From assembly GCA_017521925.1 (NCBI GenBank), contig JAFXBG010000011.1, positions 1 through 50,517 of the forward strand: a stretch of DNA of 50,517 nucleotides, in the 5' to 3' direction. Shown one piece after another: positions 1 through 10,044 of this stretch. Position 1 is the stretch's first letter; each line of letters begins with the position of its first letter. The notes beneath the pieces were generated by a model. That model was not told the DNA's origin and did no database searches. It was given only the letters and a program-made list of their open reading frames with translations. Origin of the DNA: Clostridia bacterium. Lineage in GTDB: Bacteria; Bacillota; Clostridia; Oscillospirales; Acutalibacteraceae. Position numbers and translations under genes: made by a program.

Positions 1-2
1 AC

Positions 3-2882
3 ACAGAGATTACATTAAACGACGGTAATACCTTCAGCAAGAACACAAGCAATAACCACGGTGGAGCTGTTTGTCTTTCCGGTAGTACAATGACAGCCAC
101 AGGCAATAACACATTCTCAGAAAACTCAGCCACAAAACACGGCGGTGCAATATATGTAACATATACTGAGAATGAAGATGAAACCGATAATCCAGGTGTT
201 CTTACAATGACAGACGGTAAATTTACTGCAAACTCTGCAATGGGCGGCGGTGCAGTAAGCATCCGTACAGGCTGTGAGGCAAGCTTTGACGGCACAGTAT
301 TTGACAGCAACTCCGTTGAAGGCTTTGACGGTGAAGAAGAAAAAGATAACAACGGTAACGGTGAAGGCGGCGGTGCAATTTATGTCGGCTACGGTACATT
401 GAATCTTGATAATGTTACATTAACAGATAATATTGCTTCAGGCTTCGGCGGTGCAATTGACTCTGTGAAGTCAACAGTTACCATTACAAACGGCACATTC
501 AGCGGTAACGAAGCACTTTACGGTGGTGCAATTTATGCATTTGAAAATAGTGGTGTTACAATTAACGGCACAACCTTCACCGCTAATAAGTCAACCTTTG
601 TAACCGATTATGACGGAAGCAAGGGCGGCGGTGCAATAAGCATTAAAGGCGGTACTCTTACTGTAACAGAAGCAACCTTTGATGGTAACATTTCTGACTA
701 TTACGGTGGTGCAATTCTTGCCAACGGCACAACAGTTGTAATCGACGGCAATACAGTAATCAAAAACTCTGTTGGTAAAACAGGTTCAGCACTTCATTTC
801 AGAGGTGTATCAAAGGTAACAATGACTGATGTAAGACTTGTTGACAATAAAGACGCAGCCAACGGTGTTATTTATGTAAATACCGGAACTCTTGATATGA
901 CAAATGTTACTGCAAGCGGTAACTCAGCAAGCAGCGGCGGCGTAATGTTTATCAGCGGTGCAAGCACTAAGGTAACTGTTGATAAATGTTCATTCACTTC
1001 CAACAGTGCAAAAACAGGCGGTGCCGTAAGTCTTACGAATGGTACACTGGTGATTACTGAAAGCGAATTCACTAAAAACACTGCAAATCTCGGCGGTGTT
1101 GTTTATAACGAGAAAGGCTCACTGACAGTAAGTGATTCTTCATTTACTGAAAACTCAGCAACCAAGACTTCTACTGGCTCCAGAGGTAACGGCGGTGCAA
1201 TAGTAGTGGCAGGCGGTACTTTAACTGCCAGCGGCAACACATTTACATCCAACACAGCCGAAAACAACTCAGGTGCAGTATATGTAACTTATTTCACTGA
1301 TGATAACGGCACGGTGACAAATTCAACTGCAAATATTACAGGCGGTACATTCGAAAAGAACTCAGCTGCTACAGGCGGTGCAATCAGTATCTCTACAGGT
1401 TGCAGTGTAAACCTTGACGGTACAAGCTTTATTGAAAACAGTGCATCCACAGCAGGTGCAGTCAATGTAGGTGAGGGCGGTATGCTGACTTTAAGCAATA
1501 CAACCTTCAATGCTAACTCCGCAACAGGTAACGGTGGTGCTATTTACGCACGTAACGCAGAGATTACTTTAAATAGCGGTAATACTTTCAGCAATAATAC
1601 AAGTGCAGGCAACGGTGGTGCAATTAGCCTTGCCGGCACTAAGATGACAGCTAACGGCGATAACAAATTTATCGGAAACTCTGCCACAAAGCATGCAGGT
1701 GCAATTTATGTATCATATAGCGAAAATGCAGACAAAACCAAAAATCCCGGTGTTCTTACAATGACAGGCGGCACATTTAGCGAAAACTCTGCAATGGGAG
1801 GCGGTGCAGTAAGCATCCGCACAAGCTGTGAGGCAAGCTTTGACGGCACAGTATTTACCGATAATATTTCTGAAGGCAACGACGGTGTTGATGACGGTGA
1901 CGGCGAAGGCGGCGGTGCTATTTACGTCGGCTATGGTAAGCTTACCCTAAAAGATGTTACAGCAACAGGCAACACATCCTCAGACTTCGGTGGTGCAGTG
2001 AATGTGGTAGGTGCATCTACAATTCCCGCAACACTTGATATTACAGGCGGTGAATTTAAATCCAACACTGCAACAACCGGTGGCGTACTCCACGTAATGG
2101 GTACAGGTACAGTGGTTACTGTTTCCGACTCGGCTGTTTTTGAGAGCAACAAAGCCACAAAAGGCGGTGCGTTCTATATCAACAAGAATGCGGTTGTTAA
2201 TGTAAGCAACTCTTCATTTAATAAGAACTCCTCAACAGGCGGTGACGGTGGCGCAATACTTATTGCTGACACAACCGCAAACGGAACTTATAAGACAACC
2301 CTTAATTTAACAAGCGTTACCTTTACAGGCAATACCGCTTATGCAAAGGGAGGTGCGTTGTCTACCGACATTACGAGCAGAAATCTTGTAATTAATGCCG
2401 AGAACTGTACCTTTAAAGAGAACGCATCAGGTAAGGATAATGAATCACGTGCAGGCGGCGGTGCAGTAGAAATACAGAACGGAAACTGCCCCGGTACTGC
2501 AGACCCTGCTGAGATTACAATTGTATTTAAAAATTGTAACTTTGAGGGTAATAGTGCAACTTCAACAGGTGGTGCCATAGAAATCCGTACTAACAGTTGT
2601 ATAAAGATCGACGGTATTACCGCAACTAACAATGTTGCCTCACAAAACGGTGGCGTTGTTTATGTAACTTCTAATCACTCCAGATTATATCTTACAGGTG
2701 ATGTAACACTAAGTGGCAATACAGCAAGCAAGGGTACATTTGCTTATTTGTATCATACTTCTACTTACAATAATCCTCCCAGAATTTACACAACCCATAG
2801 CAACACAGCTTCATGGGTAAGTCAGGTTGCAAGTTATGATAACACTGTCAGAATCACCTACGACCTGACAGAAATGCCTTGA
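3..2882 (+). CDS. Pmp-like beta-helix repeat protein (5' end outside window)
   Basis: Repetitive, probably secreted protein; 959 residues are visible and the frame is open across the left edge, so the N-terminus and any signal peptide are missing. Almost all of it is short turns of about 20-30 residues carrying GGAI, GGAV or GGVV after N-S-A or N-T-A steps, the pattern of Pmp/autotransporter-type right-handed parallel beta-helices. A longer period is superimposed: modules starting near nt 90, 1221 and 1644 share the order TGNNTF-like, GAIYVTY-like, acidic loop, GTVF-like. I see no catalytic motif, LPxTG anchor or dockerin; the C-terminus simply ends after a Tyr/Thr-rich stretch. It lies 18 bp upstream of the dockerin protein gene and is probably co-transcribed with it. 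Adhesion or glycan binding is a guess; the fold is the firm part. Confidence 0.85.
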   Translation, partial: TEITLNDGNTFSKNTSNNHGGAVCLSGSTMTATGNNTFSENSATKHGGAIYVTYTENEDETDNPGVLTMTDGKFTANSAMGGGAVSIRTGCEASFDGTVFDSNSVEGFDGEEEKDNNGNGEGGGAIYVGYGTLNLDNVTLTDNIASGFGGAIDSVKSTVTITNGTFSGNEALYGGAIYAFENSGVTINGTTFTANKSTFVTDYDGSKGGGAISIKGGTLTVTEATFDGNISDYYGGAILANGTTVVIDGNTVIKNSVGKTGSALHFRGVSKVTMTDVRLVDNKDAANGVIYVNTGTLDMTNVTASGNSASSGGVMFISGASTKVTVDKCSFTSNSAKTGGAVSLTNGTLVITESEFTKNTANLGGVVYNEKGSLTVSDSSFTENSATKTSTGSRGNGGAIVVAGGTLTASGNTFTSNTAENNSGAVYVTYFTDDNGTVTNSTANITGGTFEKNSAATGGAISISTGCSVNLDGTSFIENSASTAGAVNVGEGGMLTLSNTTFNANSATGNGGAIYARNAEITLNSGNTFSNNTSAGNGGAISLAGTKMTANGDNKFIGNSATKHAGAIYVSYSENADKTKNPGVLTMTGGTFSENSAMGGGAVSIRTSCEASFDGTVFTDNISEGNDGVDDGDGEGGGAIYVGYGKLTLKDVTATGNTSSDFGGAVNVVGASTIPATLDITGGEFKSNTATTGGVLHVMGTGTVVTVSDSAVFESNKATKGGAFYINKNAVVNVSNSSFNKNSSTGGDGGAILIADTTANGTYKTTLNLTSVTFTGNTAYAKGGALSTDITSRNLVINAENCTFKENASGKDNESRAGGGAVEIQNGNCPGTADPAEITIVFKNCNFEGNSATSTGGAIEIRTNSCIKIDGITATNNVASQNGGVVYVTSNHSRLYLTGDVTLSGNTASKGTFAYLYHTSTYNNPPRIYTTHSNTASWVSQVASYDNTVRITYDLTEMP
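87..310 (+). repeat. Internal coding repeat, copy A
   Basis: Copy A of a repeat of about 220 bp inside the beta-helix gene; the matching copy starts 1554 bp (518 codons) downstream. The stretch coding for VSIR-T-CEASFDGTVF is nearly base-identical in both copies, which suggests duplication or gene conversion more recent than the general divergence of the turns. Confidence 0.75.
1641..1864 (+). repeat. Internal coding repeat, copy C
   Basis: Counterpart of the repeat at 87-310, in the same reading frame. A third, more diverged copy starts near 1221. Confidence 0.75.
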
Positions 2883-2900
2883 TGTTAATGAGGTGACAGA

Positions 2901-5900
2901 ATGAAAAAATTATTAAAGATAACAGCATTTATATTATTATGTACAATTATCCTGGGCGAGAGTCTTACTCTCGTCCAGGCAGAGGCTGTATACCAATCTG
3001 ATTCAATGGCAGATTATGTTCCGCCAAGTGAGCCCAATTCATTTGTGAGCAACGTATATCTGAGCCAAATCAACCAGGAAGCTCCTTTTTTCGATGTTAT
3101 ACTGCCCCATATTGCGGCTAATATTGAGGAGTACAATAAACACTCCATAACTCCTCATTTTGACAAGCTTCCTGTCCTCAATAATCCTGAGAATTTTCAG
3201 GGTTTAGGTCATACAACATATGCAAACATTAACGGCAAAACTGTTACTGCCGAGTCACTTTTCAGAGTATATAATGAGTCTTCAAGCGACCCTAATGCAG
3301 GTCTGGGACTTCTTGTTTACCAGTGTATTCAGTATAAGCGTGCCCATCCTGATGAGGATGTAAAGATTACATTTTCATCTTACCGTACATCCTGTACTGC
3401 GGCAGTTTGCGTAATCCCCGAAAGCAAATATTACGGATATATGCGTTCACTTTACGGCACTGACTATGATGAGCACGGCTTTGTGCGTATATCCTTTATG
3501 CTTACAGAGGCAGCACGAATGGGTATCGAGGTTACTATGGTAAACCAGCTTAACTCTTATGCAGTAAAGCAGTACGATCCCTCCACAGGTAAAACAAAAT
3601 CCAGAAGTGCTCTTAATTTCAAAACATATTTCAATCAGGCTTTAAAAAGCGACTGTTACAATTCATATGCTCCCGGCAAAAAGGTTTCCGACTTTATGAA
3701 CTGCGTAAATGTTGGTTGGAACGTTACTGATAAAACTGCCGATATGCAACACGTAAAGAGTGCAACTGCATCTCATTACCTTGCTACCGACGGCACAGAG
3801 CATACCTCTGCAGTTTTCTTTGGTAGTGCAAACCTTGACGATAATAACTACAAAGGCTGTAACGGTAATAATGGTGCACAGTCAGGTGTTATTGTTTCTG
3901 ACCATGATGACCTTTACAGAGTTACATACAACTATATGCAGTTGATGACAGAGTACCCCGGTGTTGAGGATATATACGAGCTTCGTAAGGTTGTTAACGA
4001 AATGAACGAAGCACAGGCTGCTCTTATAGAAAGCGGCAGAGGAGATGAGATTCCTGCCGACGAGCAGATTATATACTTAGGTACAGAAAACGACCCTGTG
4101 TTTGAGATGTATTTTACTCCTTTTGGCGGCAGTGTTGACGCTTGGGATACTAAGTTTAACCCTATATGTAAATATTTAGAGAAGTTCTCTCTTTCTGACG
4201 ACTATGTAGAGCTTATATGGAACGAATTCGGCTTTGGTGATTGTCAGATAGCTGATACTATGTCCGCAAAGGTTGAAAAAGCATACTGCGAAAACCCAAA
4301 TATCAACAATAAAATTGCTATCCGTGTTGATGAATTCAATACAGATGCAATACAGAAGCTTACACTCGGTAGTGAAATAGGATACAGAAGCATTAAAGAT
4401 GGCACAAATATCCATTCAAAGGATATTATTATGAGCTATTCCGAGGATGGTGTACGTCACAATGTGTGCTTGCTTACATCCTGTAACTTCTATCCCATTG
4501 CATTCAGCTACCGAACAAACTCATTGCTGGTTATTCACGAAACAGAAGATACAGATGGTAATTTCTATGAAGTTATGGGAGAAAAGTACTCTTACGGTAT
4601 GAAGAGTAACCATCTTCAGGTAAATCCTGCCAACCTTGTGCTTGAGGTAGGCGATACCTATAAGCCTGAGGTTATGTATTCAGAAAACGGCTCTCTCAAA
4701 TGGTCTACCAGTAAAAAAGCTGTTGCTACAGTAAGTGCTGACGGTGTAATCTCAGCTAAGAAAACTGGCAGTGCAACAATTACTGTTACAGATGGTACAT
4801 ATACCTACAAAGTAAATGTTACTGTAGTTGAGTGCAGCGACTGTGCTGATTCAAAGGGCTTTACAGGTAGCCTTGACGAGAAGTTTGTGCTTACAAACAA
4901 GCTCGGCACCACACCTCAGACCTTTGAGGCGGTAATTTCTATCAAAGAATCACAGCTCAAAGAAAACGCCACAATTTTTGGCAGTGACGGTGATTTCAAT
5001 TCTGCTCTTGTTTACTATGTGAATGAACTTGGTCAGCCTTGTGTAATGATTCGTGACACAGACCATCACTATAAAAAGAATACATATGTATTTGACAAAG
5101 CTTATGTTGCAACAGGTGAGAAGGTTCATCTCAGCATTGTAACTGATATCAATGCCAAGACCATAAGCTGTTATATTGACGGAAAGCTTGTCCAGACTAT
5201 CAAAAGTGTCAAGAGCAAGCTTCCTTTCGAAGAAAAGTTCAACCCCGTAATCGGCGGTGAGCATAAATACGGAAATGCCGCTTATTTCACAGGTGTAATA
5301 TCATCTGTTGCTCTTTGGTCAGATGTACGTACAGCCGATGAAATCGCTGCAAGCTTTACAGATGGTTTTGATAAAGCTGATAAAAATCTTTTAGCAGCCT
5401 TTGACCTTTCACTTTGCGAGGATTGCAGAAGATTCGACCTTTCTGCAAACCAGAATGACCTTCAGCGTTTTGTTTTATGGCAGGATAAAGAGGATGTTGA
5501 GCCTGTAGGGGAGTATGAATATTCTTTTGCCGTTGTAGGCGATACCCAGACTCTTGCAGAGCGTGATCCCCTTGCAATGGAAGCTCTTTATGACTGGATA
5601 CTTGACAATAAAGACAGCCAGAATATTCAGTACGTTATCGGTGTAGGCGATATTACCGAGAACAGCACAACTGATGAATGGGCATATGCCACAGAGTATA
5701 TCAATAAGCTTAACGGCGAGATTCCTTATGTGCTTGCCCGTGGTAACCACGACACGATTGAGGATTTCAACAAAAACCTTACAAATGGTTTCTATGAAAC
5801 TACTGTTGACGGTGTGATGACTGAAGGAGATTTGACAAACTCTTACAGATATTTCAGTATCAAGGGTACAGATTACCTTATTATGACTCTTGACTTTGCA

Positions 5901-7793
5901 CCCAGTTCAGCAGCACTTGAATGGGCAAACAAGGTTATAAGCGAGCATCCCGACCATAAGGTTATCATTACTACCCACGCATATCTCTATCGTGACGGTA
6001 CAACAATAGATGCAGGCGACTGCTATCCTCCTTCTTACTACAAGGAGAAATACCCCGATATTTATCCTGATGCTCAGAACGGTAACGATATCTGGGAGAA
6101 ATGCATTTCTAAGCACGACAATGTGCTTATGGTGCTTTCAGGTCACGACCCCTGGCAGGATATTATTTATCGTCAGGACGAAACCGTAAACTGCAACGTA
6201 GTAACCCAGATGCTCATAGACCCTCAGCATATGGACGAGTATATTGGTTCAACTGCAATGGTTGCAATGCTTTACTTCTCAGAAGACGGCAAAACCCTTA
6301 CAGTTCGTTACTATTCTGTAGCTAAAGACCAATACGGTTCTGAACTCAGCCAGTTTACTCTCAGTTTAGAGCCTGAGCATTCTCCCAAATATACTGTAGT
6401 TAAAGCAACTCTTGAGGAAAACGGTCAGAAGACAGCTATCTGCGATAAGTGTAATCAGATTACTTCAGTAGAGCCTGTTTACCGTCCTGATACCATCACA
6501 ATTTCTCAAACCGAGTTTGTTTATACAGGTACAGAGTTAAAGCCTTCAGTAGTTGTTAAGGATGTTAAAGGCACTACACTTGAAAAAGACAAGGATTACA
6601 CCGTAACTTATTCAGGTGCATCAAAGCTTCCCGGTAAATATACTGTAAAGGTTGAGTTTATAGGCGATTATTCAGGAGAAAAGACTCTGGACTATGCAAT
6701 TTATCCCGGTAAAACAGACGGCTTAACATCAAAGGAGACTGCTTTTGATATTTCTCTCAGCTGGACACAGGTTGCCGCAATTGACGGATATGAAGTTTAT
6801 ATGTATAATGCCGAAACCAAGTCCTTTGAGCTTCTTGCATCTGTAACCGAGAATAAGTACTTTGCTTCAAATCTTGATTCAAACACAGAGTATAAATTTA
6901 AGGTGAGAGCTTTTGCGACGGAAGATGACGGTACAAAGGTTTATGGTGTATTCTCATCTGAGTATTCAGCAAAAACTCTTGAGTATAAGAAACCTATAAA
7001 TGTGTATACAGACAAGACTACAGATATATCTGTAGAAACATATTATGATGCTCAGCTTTCAGCACAGGTTATAGAGAATCAGGATGTTGTGGATTTAGTC
7101 AGCAGCTTATTTAAAGGTTATGATTTAGAAAAGCTTTATTCTGTTGAACTTATAGATAATGGCGAAGTGATTGATATTGATGAATCAATTAAGGTCAGAA
7201 TCCCTGCTGAAAGTGATACTCATATCTATCTTTTAAGTGAAAGCGGTGTGCTTGTAAATATGCATGCTGCATATGAAGACGGATATATGATCTTTATTAC
7301 TGATGAACTTGGTATCTTTGCTGTTGCTGTAAAGTCTGAAGTACCTGAGGAAACGGATCCCACCGAGCCCTCAACTCCTTCTGACGATACTAAGCCTACA
7401 ACCCCCTCCGGCCCCACCGGTCCTTCCGAGGGTGATGACAGCAAACCTTCAGATTCAACTGAGCCTTCTACAGATAAACCCGAAGACCCATCCAAGCCTA
7501 CTGATTCCTCTGAACCCTCTAAACCTTTTGACCCATCCAACCCCTCTGAGCCTTCCGACCCTGTGGATGATAAGGGTATTCTGGGTGATGTAAATGGTGA
7601 CGGTAAGGTTAATATCAAGGACGCAACTCAGATTCAGAAGTTTGCGGCTAAGCTTATTGAGCTTACAGATGCAGAGTTTATGCGTGCAGATGTAAATGCA
7701 GATACAAAGGTAAATATTAAAGATGCAACAGCTATCCAGAAGTATGCTGCAAAGCTTGAAACAGGTTTACCAATAGGCAAAAAAATAGTTTAA
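2901..7793 (+). CDS. Secreted dockerin protein with PLD-like and metallophosphatase domains
   Basis: A 1630-residue exported chimera. Order: signal peptide (about 1-28); phospholipase-D-like region (about 100-350) with H284-x-K286 and a GSAN box at 308-311, but no clear second HKD set; Big_2 Ig-like domain (about 575-650); LamG/concanavalin-like domain (about 655-815); calcineurin-type metallophosphatase (about 872-1120) with GD881, GD917, GNHD 948-951, H1026 and GH1082; an Ig-like domain; a fibronectin III-like domain; a Pro/Ser/Thr linker (about 1480-1555); and a C-terminal type I dockerin (about 1560-1630) with two D-x-N-x-D-type calcium loops. The dockerin predicts docking to a cohesin on the cell surface or in a cellulosome/amylosome-type complex. 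The phosphatase motif set is complete, so phosphoester hydrolysis is likely; the substrate is unknown. RBS GAGGTGA precedes the ATG. Confidence 0.85.
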   Translation: MKKLLKITAFILLCTIILGESLTLVQAEAVYQSDSMADYVPPSEPNSFVSNVYLSQINQEAPFFDVILPHIAANIEEYNKHSITPHFDKLPVLNNPENFQGLGHTTYANINGKTVTAESLFRVYNESSSDPNAGLGLLVYQCIQYKRAHPDEDVKITFSSYRTSCTAAVCVIPESKYYGYMRSLYGTDYDEHGFVRISFMLTEAARMGIEVTMVNQLNSYAVKQYDPSTGKTKSRSALNFKTYFNQALKSDCYNSYAPGKKVSDFMNCVNVGWNVTDKTADMQHVKSATASHYLATDGTEHTSAVFFGSANLDDNNYKGCNGNNGAQSGVIVSDHDDLYRVTYNYMQLMTEYPGVEDIYELRKVVNEMNEAQAALIESGRGDEIPADEQIIYLGTENDPVFEMYFTPFGGSVDAWDTKFNPICKYLEKFSLSDDYVELIWNEFGFGDCQIADTMSAKVEKAYCENPNINNKIAIRVDEFNTDAIQKLTLGSEIGYRSIKDGTNIHSKDIIMSYSEDGVRHNVCLLTSCNFYPIAFSYRTNSLLVIHETEDTDGNFYEVMGEKYSYGMKSNHLQVNPANLVLEVGDTYKPEVMYSENGSLKWSTSKKAVATVSADGVISAKKTGSATITVTDGTYTYKVNVTVVECSDCADSKGFTGSLDEKFVLTNKLGTTPQTFEAVISIKESQLKENATIFGSDGDFNSALVYYVNELGQPCVMIRDTDHHYKKNTYVFDKAYVATGEKVHLSIVTDINAKTISCYIDGKLVQTIKSVKSKLPFEEKFNPVIGGEHKYGNAAYFTGVISSVALWSDVRTADEIAASFTDGFDKADKNLLAAFDLSLCEDCRRFDLSANQNDLQRFVLWQDKEDVEPVGEYEYSFAVVGDTQTLAERDPLAMEALYDWILDNKDSQNIQYVIGVGDITENSTTDEWAYATEYINKLNGEIPYVLARGNHDTIEDFNKNLTNGFYETTVDGVMTEGDLTNSYRYFSIKGTDYLIMTLDFAPSSAALEWANKVISEHPDHKVIITTHAYLYRDGTTIDAGDCYPPSYYKEKYPDIYPDAQNGNDIWEKCISKHDNVLMVLSGHDPWQDIIYRQDETVNCNVVTQMLIDPQHMDEYIGSTAMVAMLYFSEDGKTLTVRYYSVAKDQYGSELSQFTLSLEPEHSPKYTVVKATLEENGQKTAICDKCNQITSVEPVYRPDTITISQTEFVYTGTELKPSVVVKDVKGTTLEKDKDYTVTYSGASKLPGKYTVKVEFIGDYSGEKTLDYAIYPGKTDGLTSKETAFDISLSWTQVAAIDGYEVYMYNAETKSFELLASVTENKYFASNLDSNTEYKFKVRAFATEDDGTKVYGVFSSEYSAKTLEYKKPINVYTDKTTDISVETYYDAQLSAQVIENQDVVDLVSSLFKGYDLEKLYSVELIDNGEVIDIDESIKVRIPAESDTHIYLLSESGVLVNMHAAYEDGYMIFITDELGIFAVAVKSEVPEETDPTEPSTPSDDTKPTTPSGPTGPSEGDDSKPSDSTEPSTDKPEDPSKPTDSSEPSKPFDPSNPSEPSDPVDDKGILGDVNGDGKVNIKDATQIQKFAAKLIELTDAEFMRADVNADTKVNIKDATAIQKYAAKLETGLPIGKKIV

Positions 7794-7803
7794 TATTACG
7801 CAG

Positions 7804-7833
7804 AAAGCTCCCGGTTTTTCGGGAGCTTTTCTT
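7804..7833 (+). terminator. Rho-independent terminator
   Basis: AAAGCTCCCG and CGGGAGCTTT form a perfect 10-bp stem with a 6-nt loop, followed by a T-rich tail, just after the dockerin gene. Confidence 0.9.
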
Positions 7834-7876
7834 TGTGCTGAAAGCAACATTTTTATGCTTTCTTTTTGTAAAATTG

Positions 7877-7911
7877 TTGACACATCAACAGCTGTTGTGG
7901 CATACTATAAT
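7877..7911 (+). promoter_or_regulatory. Candidate regulated promoter with palindrome
   Basis: TTGACA (7877-7882) and TATAAT (7906-7911) are consensus boxes but 23 bp apart; CATACT at 7901 would give 18 bp. The perfect 12-bp palindrome CAACAGCTGTTG (7886-7897) lies between them and could be an operator. It is the only clear promoter-like sequence before the flavoenzyme/aconitase-X operon. Confidence 0.45.
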
Positions 7912-7962
7912 CAGACAGTTTTTAGATTTAAACGGATAATTTTTCAGAAAGGATGTATATTA

Positions 7963-10032
7963 ATGAACAATGTAAATGATAAGTACAAGGCTCTGTTTAC
8001 GCCTTGGAAAATCGGCAATGTAGAGATTAAAAACCGCATAGTAATGTGTCCTATGGGCGGCACATCTCTGTTTGGTTGGTTCGAGCTTACAGGTTGCCAT
8101 TTTGACAAAGAAGCCGCAAACCTTTTCTTAGAGCGTGCCAAGAATAATGTTGGTCTTATTATTCCCGGTATTGCCCCTCTTCGCGATACCTTCTGGGGTA
8201 AGTGGCTGTGGCAGAATCCCAAAATGTTCGAAGAACTTAAGGTGTTTATGGACGAGCTTCATAAGACAGGTGCAAAGCTTTTTGTTCAGCTTACAGCAGG
8301 TATGGGTCGTTCCTGGGCTATTACCGAGCTTGTAGCACCTCTTCATAAAAATAAGTTTACCCGTGCTTTAGTAAAGCCGATTATAGATACTTCTCACGAG
8401 CTTGCTTCTCCTTCTCCTCAGCCGTCCCGTTGGGCTCATGATATTGAGTGCCCTGAGATGACAAAAGAGCAGATTCATGAGATAATAGAAGCTTTTGCAA
8501 AAACAGCAAAGCTTTGCAAGGATGCAGGTGTAGATGGCGTTGAGGTTCATGCTGTTCACGAGGGTTACCTTCTTGACCAGTTTGCTATTGAGTTTTTCAA
8601 TAAGCGAGAAGATGAATACGGCGGCAGTTTTGAAAATCGTTATCGCTTTGCAACAGAGGTTGTTAAAGAAATTAAAAAAGCATGCGGCAAAGATTTTCCT
8701 GTATCTCTCAGATATTCCGTAGAGTCCAAGATGAAGGGCTTCTGCGAGGGTGCTATGCCAGGTGAAGATTACGTTGAAGTAGGCAGAAATATGGAGGAAT
8801 CCGAAAAAGCCGCCAAGTATCTTCAGGACGCAGGTTACGATATGCTCAATGCCGACAATGGTACATACGACTCCTGGTACTGGGCGCATCCGCCTATGTA
8901 TATGCCCGAAAATTGCAATCTTGACGATGTGGCTCATATCAAAAAGTTTGTGGATATCCCCGTGGTTTGTGCAGGAAGAATGGATGCCGAGGTTGGCGCA
9001 AAGGCTGTTGCCGAGGGCAGAATCGATGCCGTCGGAGTTGCCCGTCAGTTTCTCACAGACCCTCAGTGGGTAACAAAGCTTATTGAGGACAGACTTGAGG
9101 ACATCAAGCCTTGTATATGCTGTCACAGCGGTTGCTTTAATTTCTCCTCATCCAAGGGTCACGCAAATACTCAGGACCTTACAGACACTATGGGACTTTC
9201 ACGTTGTGCTCTTAATCCTGAAACAATGCAGTCTAAAAAATACAGCATAGCTCCTGCAAAAAAGACTAAGAATATCGCTGTAATCGGCGGCGGTATAGGC
9301 GGTATGGAAGCCGCAATACTCTTAGCAAAGAGAGGCCATAAGGTAACTCTTTATGAAAAGAGCGGAACTTTAGGCGGTGTGTTTGTTGTTGCCTCTGCAC
9401 CTGAATTTAAAGAAAAAGATAAAGACCTTATTAAATGGTACATCCGTGAGCTTTCTAAATATCCTGTTGATGTAAAAATGAATACAGAGGTTAAGGATAT
9501 AAAATCCTTGAATGCCGACGAAATTATTGTTGCTACAGGTGCGGTTGCTAAGAAAATCCCCGTAAAGGGAAGCGATACTGCAGTTGAGGCTGTGGATTAT
9601 CTCCTTGGCAACAAGACTGTTGGCGAAAATGTTGTTGTAATCGGCGGCGGTCTGACCGGATGTGAAATTGCTTATGACCTTTATCTTAAGGGCAAGAAAC
9701 CCACTATTGTAGAAATGCAGGATGACCTTATTACCACCAAGGGCATCTGCCTTGCAAATACAAGCTACCTCCGTGATTTCTTCAAAACCAACAAAGTTCC
9801 TGTATACCTTGAAACTTCACTGTCTGAAATCGGTGACGGCAAGGTAACACTGAAAGATAAAGAGGGTAAGACCTTTGACGTAAATACTGATTCTGTAATT
9901 CTTTCTGTTGGATATAATCCCGCACCCCTTGTTAAAAAAGGCAGACATATCCACGTTATCGGCGATGCTGCTGAAGTTGGTAACTTACGTACCGTTATCT
10001 GGGGTGCCTGGGACACTTGTATGAAACTTTAA
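7963..10032 (+). CDS. Old Yellow Enzyme-family NADH:flavin oxidoreductase (BaiCD/enoate reductase type)
   Basis: A 689-residue Fe-S flavoenzyme of the 2,4-dienoyl-CoA reductase/enoate reductase/BaiCD group. The N-terminal half is an FMN TIM barrel (PWKIGNVEIKNRIVM start; FNKREDEYGGSFENRY signature near residues 210-225). Next come a [4Fe-4S] cysteine set (C-x2-C-x3-C in CICCHSGC, then C-A-L-N-P) and a C-terminal FAD/NAD(P)H-binding half with two GxGxxG-type motifs (GGGIGGME and GGGLTGCE). The family reduces activated C=C bonds; the substrate here is unknown. ATG 7963 is chosen because AGAAAGGA lies 9 bp upstream; an in-frame ATG at 7855 has no ribosome site and lies upstream of the likely promoter. 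The AcnX pair follows 12 bp later. Confidence 0.88.
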   Translation: MNNVNDKYKALFTPWKIGNVEIKNRIVMCPMGGTSLFGWFELTGCHFDKEAANLFLERAKNNVGLIIPGIAPLRDTFWGKWLWQNPKMFEELKVFMDELHKTGAKLFVQLTAGMGRSWAITELVAPLHKNKFTRALVKPIIDTSHELASPSPQPSRWAHDIECPEMTKEQIHEIIEAFAKTAKLCKDAGVDGVEVHAVHEGYLLDQFAIEFFNKREDEYGGSFENRYRFATEVVKEIKKACGKDFPVSLRYSVESKMKGFCEGAMPGEDYVEVGRNMEESEKAAKYLQDAGYDMLNADNGTYDSWYWAHPPMYMPENCNLDDVAHIKKFVDIPVVCAGRMDAEVGAKAVAEGRIDAVGVARQFLTDPQWVTKLIEDRLEDIKPCICCHSGCFNFSSSKGHANTQDLTDTMGLSRCALNPETMQSKKYSIAPAKKTKNIAVIGGGIGGMEAAILLAKRGHKVTLYEKSGTLGGVFVVASAPEFKEKDKDLIKWYIRELSKYPVDVKMNTEVKDIKSLNADEIIVATGAVAKKIPVKGSDTAVEAVDYLLGNKTVGENVVVIGGGLTGCEIAYDLYLKGKKPTIVEMQDDLITTKGICLANTSYLRDFFKTNKVPVYLETSLSEIGDGKVTLKDKEGKTFDVNTDSVILSVGYNPAPLVKKGRHIHVIGDAAEVGNLRTVIWGAWDTCMKL

Positions 10033-10044
10033 AGGAGATTTGTT

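Noticed and set aside
3-2882. Glycine-rich repeats as a non-coding satellite
   Set aside because: The frame is open for 959 codons with consistent beta-helix periodicity and substitutions mostly synonymous or conservative.
7226-7618. Minus-strand Gly/Ser/Val-rich frame
   Set aside because: Antisense of the Pro/Ser/Thr linker of the dockerin protein; low complexity only.
7855-7962. N-terminal extension of the flavoenzyme from ATG 7855
   Set aside because: It would cover the promoter and palindrome, has no ribosome site, and adds residues unlike the family start.
8368-9126. Minus-strand frame of about 250 codons inside the flavoenzyme gene
   Set aside because: Antisense shadow; the plus strand has a full family match.
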